DNA from: Flavobacteriaceae bacterium
GTDB taxonomy: Bacteria; Bacteroidota; Bacteroidia; Flavobacteriales; Flavobacteriaceae
DNA length: 8,510 nucleotides
Direction of reading: 5' to 3'
Assembly: GCA_002687665.1 (NCBI GenBank)
Contig: NZAX01000079.1
Coordinates: 1-8,510, forward strand
Each line of letters starts with the position of its first letter. Position 1 is the stretch's first letter. Made by a program: the position numbers and the translations under genes. A model generated the notes under the pieces. The model was not told where the DNA came from, ran no database searches, and saw only the letters and a program-made list of their open reading frames with translations. Of the stretch, positions 5,153 through 8,510 are shown piece by piece.

Positions 5153-7224
5153 TGGCATCTTATTTTTCCTATCTACCTAATATTGATCTCGCTATTCGTC
5201 CGATCAGATTTCCCTGGTCGGAGCAGCAATATAAGGTAGCAAAAAATATTTTTAGGAGATTTAAACTCTCCGATAGTGTTCTAGACACAGCAACATATTT
5301 CAAGAAGTATGTCATCGATGACTCAGATCGTCCTGATCTAGTATCAGAACTTCTTTATGGTCGTAGTGATTACGACTGGGTTATTATGATGTGCAATAAC
5401 ATTATGAATCCATACTACGACTGGCCTATGTCTACACCAGTCTTGAATGATTATATCAACAACAAATATGATAATCCATATGATATCAAACACTATGTAA
5501 CAAACGAAGTAAAAGATAGTGCTGGCAATGTTGTGTTGCCTGCTGGTCAGATTGTAGATGAAGGATTCTACAAGGCACCTTACTGGGTAGAGTATGATAA
5601 AACTGATGTTGAATTCCCCGAACCAGAAAACGAAGTTCGATTAAACATAACGAAGAAGTTAGTTGTCGAAAGTATCAACATCGATAACGCTGGGTTTGGT
5701 TACGAAACCGCACCTAGCATCACCATCTCTGCTCCCAGTGGTAACAATGGTGAGATGCCTGCTGTAAGAGCAACTGCTGAAGCAGTAATGACTCCAGGTG
5801 GTCCTCTAGATTTACTAGAAGTTTTATCTGGTGGAGAAAACTATACTTATCCCCCTACTGTTTCTTTTGATGGAGGTCTAGCAAACGAGAGTGCTAGCAC
5901 TGTGATCGAAGACGGAAAAGTCGTGGAGATCAGACTCAATGGTACCTCTTTCGATACTACTGTTGCAGATAACATCTACGAATTTGGAAATGGTACAGTC
6001 ATTGCCCAAAACGGTACAGGAACTGGATCGGGAGGAGGTTTTGACGTTGGTGGTACGCACCTCAGATTCGGTGACACGTGGGGAACCCGTTACGCTACCC
6101 TTAACCCAGTAGATATGTCGGACTTCGATACCGTCATAGTCTATGCTGTGCGTGGTAACGGAAGTAACGGTGGCGAAACACCTGACATCAATGGTGTGGA
6201 AGATCTCTACCTGAGATACCAGATTGTTGATGGTGCACCTGATGCAGCGAATTGGATCAACCTCGGTATCGTGATCGATGCTGTGCCTAATGGTACTGGC
6301 AGTGGTGTCTTAACAGGTTATGAATTCCAGGTACCTGAAGAAGTAAGAACTCAAAACGTTTACTTCCAGTTGTACCAACCTGGCAACAGTGGTCCTCCGT
6401 ATGATCACTACGGCATCACTACAGTGAACTTTGTCAACACTACGAAGGTGTATGCTTCTGATGCAAATATGTACTTCACCAACAACCCGTTAGATACTAC
6501 TGGTTCTGGTGCTGTTGGACGTGTGACTTTGAAGAAGAGCATTCAAAGTATTAACATCACTAACCCTGGTTCTTATGACGAGGAAGGTGAAGAACTTTTA
6601 ATTACTATAGGTACGGGTGTTTTCCAACGTGGTTTTCTGTACGGGTCTGAATATGTTCCTTACTATGCTGACGTTCCTGCACAGTTAAGTGCAACTGTGG
6701 TACAAGAAAGTGCTGCTATTAATGTAGGTGACGAAGTGACATTCAGTAATGGTATCGTTGCAGATGTCACTCAAGTTGAAGGCGACTTCTTAGCAGTTAG
6801 TCTACAAGATATTGATGTAGAGAATCCAATCTCAGAGGGTATGCAGTTCAGCATCAACCCTACTGGTGTTGTGACTAGTGTTGTCTCCACCACACTGACA
6901 GAACCTACGTTTGTAGATGATAAGAACAACTACTTTAGATACAAACTGCAGCGTCCTTCTGGTACTAGTGGGTGGGAAAAATTAGTTCGTGATAGTTTCC
7001 GTTACCGTGATCCTGATGGTTCTATTGTGACCCTACAAGGTGAAGCGATTGCTAGAGCAATCAGTCATCACGAGTTTGAAACTGAAGCAAATGATAAAAA
7101 GCGTGAGATTTATATCCTTAAGAAAAGATATCTCCCACGCTTTATTCAAGAAATGAAGGAGCAACTTCCTTATAAGAAGAGCTCCGATTATGTTAGCAAG
7201 ACACTAAAGAGATCAAGTATTTGA
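5152..7224 (+). CDS. 53: gp53 baseplate wedge subunit with a large inserted beta region
   Basis: A 690-residue protein, about three and a half times the length of T4 gp53 (196 residues). Residues 1-115 match the gp53 N-terminus: a hydrophobic start, then DSDRPDLVSELLYGRSDYDW (57-76) and NIMNPYYDWPMST (83-95). Residues 585-690 look like the gp53 C-terminus, with ISHHEFETEANDKKREIYIL (637-656) and a helix to the end. Between them, about 160-585 is an insert. It contains Gly/Tyr repeats of the form V..INI.NAGFGY...PSITIS at 171-193, 221-240 and 464-488, and inside these a jelly-roll or reelin-like module at about 275-430 with GGTHLRFGD, GTRYATL, RGNGSNGGE and LYLRYQI. In T4 gp53 links wedges around the hub; the insert would probably be surface-exposed. 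The start overlaps gp48 by one base. The end overlaps gp33 by 12 bp on the opposite strand. Confidence 0.85.
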   Translation: MASYFSYLPNIDLAIRPIRFPWSEQQYKVAKNIFRRFKLSDSVLDTATYFKKYVIDDSDRPDLVSELLYGRSDYDWVIMMCNNIMNPYYDWPMSTPVLNDYINNKYDNPYDIKHYVTNEVKDSAGNVVLPAGQIVDEGFYKAPYWVEYDKTDVEFPEPENEVRLNITKKLVVESINIDNAGFGYETAPSITISAPSGNNGEMPAVRATAEAVMTPGGPLDLLEVLSGGENYTYPPTVSFDGGLANESASTVIEDGKVVEIRLNGTSFDTTVADNIYEFGNGTVIAQNGTGTGSGGGFDVGGTHLRFGDTWGTRYATLNPVDMSDFDTVIVYAVRGNGSNGGETPDINGVEDLYLRYQIVDGAPDAANWINLGIVIDAVPNGTGSGVLTGYEFQVPEEVRTQNVYFQLYQPGNSGPPYDHYGITTVNFVNTTKVYASDANMYFTNNPLDTTGSGAVGRVTLKKSIQSINITNPGSYDEEGEELLITIGTGVFQRGFLYGSEYVPYYADVPAQLSATVVQESAAINVGDEVTFSNGIVADVTQVEGDFLAVSLQDIDVENPISEGMQFSINPTGVVTSVVSTTLTEPTFVDDKNNYFRYKLQRPSGTSGWEKLVRDSFRYRDPDGSIVTLQGEAIARAISHHEFETEANDKKREIYILKKRYLPRFIQEMKEQLPYKKSSDYVSKTLKRSSI
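5629..6906 (+). other. Inserted beta-rich region within gp53 (residues about 160-585)
   Basis: The region is rich in Gly, Thr, Asn and Val and has no counterpart in T4 gp53. It has an outer pair of Gly/Tyr strand repeats and an inner module at 5974-6441. By hand count bases 6061-6180 are 62/120 G+C, against 45/120 in gp53 core bases 5281-5340 plus 7081-7140. This is consistent with separate acquisition, though Gly-rich codons alone raise GC. The boundaries are approximate. Confidence 0.65.
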
Positions 7225-7440
7225 TCCAGGCATAGAATCCTTTTCGGATTTCTTATTGAATCCGAAGGGATCAAGCTTGTCTTCCATCTTCAGTCGCAAT
7301 GCTACTGTACCAATGGACTCAAGGATCTTGAGGATATCCTCTGCCCTAGCATCTTCACCAAGTTCCTTGGCAACATACCAGTACTTAGGCCAGAAGGTTT
7401 CACCCGCCTTCTGGTAATCTTCGAGAGTCAATAATTTCAT
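7213..7440 (-). CDS. 33: Probable gp33 late-transcription co-activator
   Basis: A 75-residue, mainly helical protein that I assign as the cyanophage form of gp33, with moderate certainty. In T4, gp33 (112 residues) binds the RNA polymerase beta flap and the gp45 sliding clamp and works with gp55 to activate late promoters. Visible features are LTLEDYQKAGETFWPKYWYV (4-23), helix EDARAEDILKILESIGTVAL (29-48), and a charged region with DPFGF (57-61) before a polar tail. A T4-like C-terminal clamp-binding peptide is not obvious. It lies downstream of gp32, as gp33 does not far from gp32 in T4. The ATG at 7440 overlaps the stop of the 38-codon gene as ATGA and has no good Shine-Dalgarno, so translation is likely coupled. 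The last 12 bp overlap the end of gp53. A small unrelated protein remains possible. Confidence 0.6.
   Translation of the reverse strand: MKLLTLEDYQKAGETFWPKYWYVAKELGEDARAEDILKILESIGTVALRLKMEDKLDPFGFNKKSEKDSMPGSNT
7221..7274. terminator. Nested inverted repeats at the convergent gene ends (possible terminator or RNA structure)
   Basis: TTCGGATT at 7243-7250 pairs perfectly with AATCCGAA at 7259-7266 (8 bp, 8-base loop). An outer pair, TTGATCC at 7221-7227 with GGATCAA at 7268-7274 (7 bp), encloses it and includes the gp53 stop codon. No run of T follows on either strand, so this is not a classical intrinsic terminator. It also lies in the end of gp33 coding sequence. Confidence 0.4.
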
Positions 7441-7553
7441 CGTGTAAAGTAGCGGTCCATACGGAGTTTAATGTAATACATCCCGATGACCCAGAGGGAG
7501 AAGAGAAACCCTTCTCCGTAGGACATAGAATTCCAAGCGTGCACAACGTCCAT
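7437..7553 (-). CDS. 38-aa hydrophobic microprotein between gp32 and gp33
   Basis: A short gene of 38 codons plus stop. ATG 7553 overlaps the gp32 stop (TGATG), and its TGA at 7437-7439 overlaps the gp33 start (ATGA). GAGGAA at 7564-7559, at the end of gp32, sits five bases before its ATG, a better Shine-Dalgarno than that of gp33. The product starts MDVVHAWNSM, has a hydrophobic segment FLFSLWVIGMYYI at residues 16-28 and ends with basic KLRMDRYFTR. This looks like a very short membrane-associated or partner-binding peptide. I do not recognise a family. Filling exactly the gap between gp32 and gp33, with coupling overlaps at both ends, argues that it is real. It might serve only to carry ribosomes from gp32 to gp33. 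Confidence 0.65.
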   Translation of the reverse strand: MDVVHAWNSMSYGEGFLFSLWVIGMYYIKLRMDRYFTR

Positions 7554-8470
7554 CAATCTTCCTCAGCAAGGCGAGCGAAGTAGGACAGTTGGTCATCATC
7601 ATCAGATGTTTTACCAGCGATGTCAGGTGCATTGAAGTCACCTTCATCAGTCTTCTTCTCGAACTTAGGAGTGAAAGAAGGAGCAGAGACTACGGGTTCA
7701 AACTCTTCGTCATCAACAGTCGGAGTGGCAGGTCGCTTGTTAATGCCGAGGACTTCGTTCAAACGTGACGTAAGTTCTTCGTAGGTCTTGAACTGATCAG
7801 CAGCAGTGAAAGCAGTGAGAGAATACTCTTGCTTCCAGATACCTTCCAGTTCATCATCGTCCTTAGACAATGCAGACTGACGATCGAACTCAGACTTGTC
7901 GTAGTTCCAGTAACCAGCGACCTTACAGATCTTCAGTTTGAAGTTAGCACCTTCCCACAGATCGAAGGGGTTCACAGGAGTCTCGTCTTCAAACTCGGGT
8001 TGCATTGCTGCAGTGATCTTATCGTAGATCTTCTTACCGAACTTGTAGAGGAACACCTTGCCCTCGTTCTCGGGGTGTGCAGGATCGCGCACGACATAGA
8101 TGTTGGTGTAGTAAGACAGCTTACGCTTCTGCTTACGTGCAACTTCCTTGTCGGCATCGATGCCAGAGTTCCAGAGTTTGCGGTTGACTTCACCGACAGG
8201 ATCCTTGCCACCGATAGTGGTCAGGGAGTTCTCGATGTACCAACCGCCAGGACCTTGGAAGGCGTGGGAGTATACTTTTGCCCACGGAAGTTCCTCTCCA
8301 TCAGGAGCAGGGAGGAAACGGATGACGGCGTAACCGTTACCAGACTTATCAAGCTCTGGTTTCCAGAAACGTTCGTCGGCACCACCACCAGACTTGTTAA
8401 TCTTCTCTGCTTCCTGCACTAGTGCTTGGAGCTGAGAGGTGGAACGGCGCTTGAGGTCGCTAAAAGACAT
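7553..8470 (-). CDS. 32: gp32 single-stranded DNA-binding protein
   Basis: A 305-residue protein very close to T4 gp32 (301 residues), which coats ssDNA cooperatively in replication, recombination and repair. The N-terminus has the basic LAST-type motif KRRST (residues 7-11) used for cooperative binding. The OB-fold core includes SGNGYAVIRFLPAPDGEE (43-60), GWYIEN (76-81) and YYTNIYVVRDPAHPENEGKV (120-139) followed by YKFGKKIYDKI (142-152). The C-terminus is acidic (DDD runs and FARLAEED), as expected for the segment that recruits replication partners. Unlike T4 gp32, which holds zinc with one His and three Cys, this protein has a single cysteine, C182, away from that site. Start ATG 8470 has AAGG seven bases upstream. 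No late TAAATA box lies in the visible 40-bp leader, which fits earlier expression. Its stop overlaps the microgene start. Confidence 0.95.
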   Translation of the reverse strand: MSFSDLKRRSTSQLQALVQEAEKINKSGGGADERFWKPELDKSGNGYAVIRFLPAPDGEELPWAKVYSHAFQGPGGWYIENSLTTIGGKDPVGEVNRKLWNSGIDADKEVARKQKRKLSYYTNIYVVRDPAHPENEGKVFLYKFGKKIYDKITAAMQPEFEDETPVNPFDLWEGANFKLKICKVAGYWNYDKSEFDRQSALSKDDDELEGIWKQEYSLTAFTAADQFKTYEELTSRLNEVLGINKRPATPTVDDEEFEPVVSAPSFTPKFEKKTDEGDFNAPDIAGKTSDDDDQLSYFARLAEED

Positions 8471-8471
8471 T

Positions 8472-8496
8472 GGATTACCTTGGATTAGTTAGGATT
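8472..8496 (-). repeat. Three AATCC repeats at exact 10-base spacing in the gp32 leader
   Basis: On the plus strand GGATT occurs at 8472-8476, 8482-8486 and 8492-8496, so the gp32 message reads AATCC three times with a 10-base period just before ATG 8470. The leader is A/C-rich with little chance to pair. T4 gp32 represses its own translation by binding its leader; these repeats could be an operator. The Shine-Dalgarno AAGG (8481-8478) lies between the first two. Confidence 0.45.
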
Positions 8497-8510
8497 TGGT
8501 TTGTAGGGGG

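Noticed and set aside
7829..8422. 197-codon plus-strand frame opposite gp32
   Set aside because: It is long only because of gp32 codon use; gp32 is unambiguous and the antisense product has no recognisable features.

Overview
The window looks like part of the structural and replication region of a T4-like cyanomyovirus, that is, a myophage of marine Synechococcus or Prochlorococcus. This rests on my recognition of protein families by eye. Recognisable T4-type proteins are gp26, a gp51-like protein, a gp54-like tube protein, gp4, gp48, gp53 and gp32, with a probable gp33. Genes are packed with 1-17 bp overlaps, and TAAATA-type late promoter boxes sit where T4 late promoters would be expected. 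No tRNA, insertion sequence, CRISPR array or gene-free stretch over 40 bp is present.

Layout. From the left edge to 3169 all genes are on the minus strand: a gp54-like tube initiator (2402-3169), the gp26 hub/chaperone protein (1654-2367), a small gp51-like gene (1469-1657) and the first 489 codons of a large Gly/Ala/Lys-rich protein, probably the tape measure, which leaves the window at base 1. From 3200 to 7224 the plus strand carries head-completion nuclease gp4, an unassigned 198-aa protein, tube cap gp48 and an oversized baseplate wedge gp53. From 8470 back to 7213 the minus strand carries ssDNA-binding gp32, an unlisted 38-codon microgene and a probable gp33 late co-activator. The plus and minus blocks diverge from a 30-bp gap at 3170-3199 with two opposed late promoter boxes, and converge at 7213-7224 with a 12-bp overlap of coding ends.

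How they work together. gp26, gp51, the putative tape measure, gp54, gp48 and gp53 would build the baseplate, start the tube and set tail length. gp4 finishes the packaged head. gp32 coats ssDNA in replication, and gp33 would link replication to late transcription of the other two blocks.

The most notable observation is at the gp26/gp51 junction. A U UUU UUC heptamer lies in the correct zero frame six bases before the gp26 stop, with a Shine-Dalgarno-like GGAGGG nine bases upstream. A -1 shift there opens directly into the gp51 frame, giving a predicted 299-aa fusion. This matches the lambda G/G-T tail-chaperone arrangement placed just before a tape measure gene. Other points of interest are a gp53 split by about 425 residues of nested beta modules with higher GC, a gp32 that lacks the zinc-ligand cysteines of T4 gp32, a 10-base periodic repeat in the gp32 leader, and the hidden microgene.
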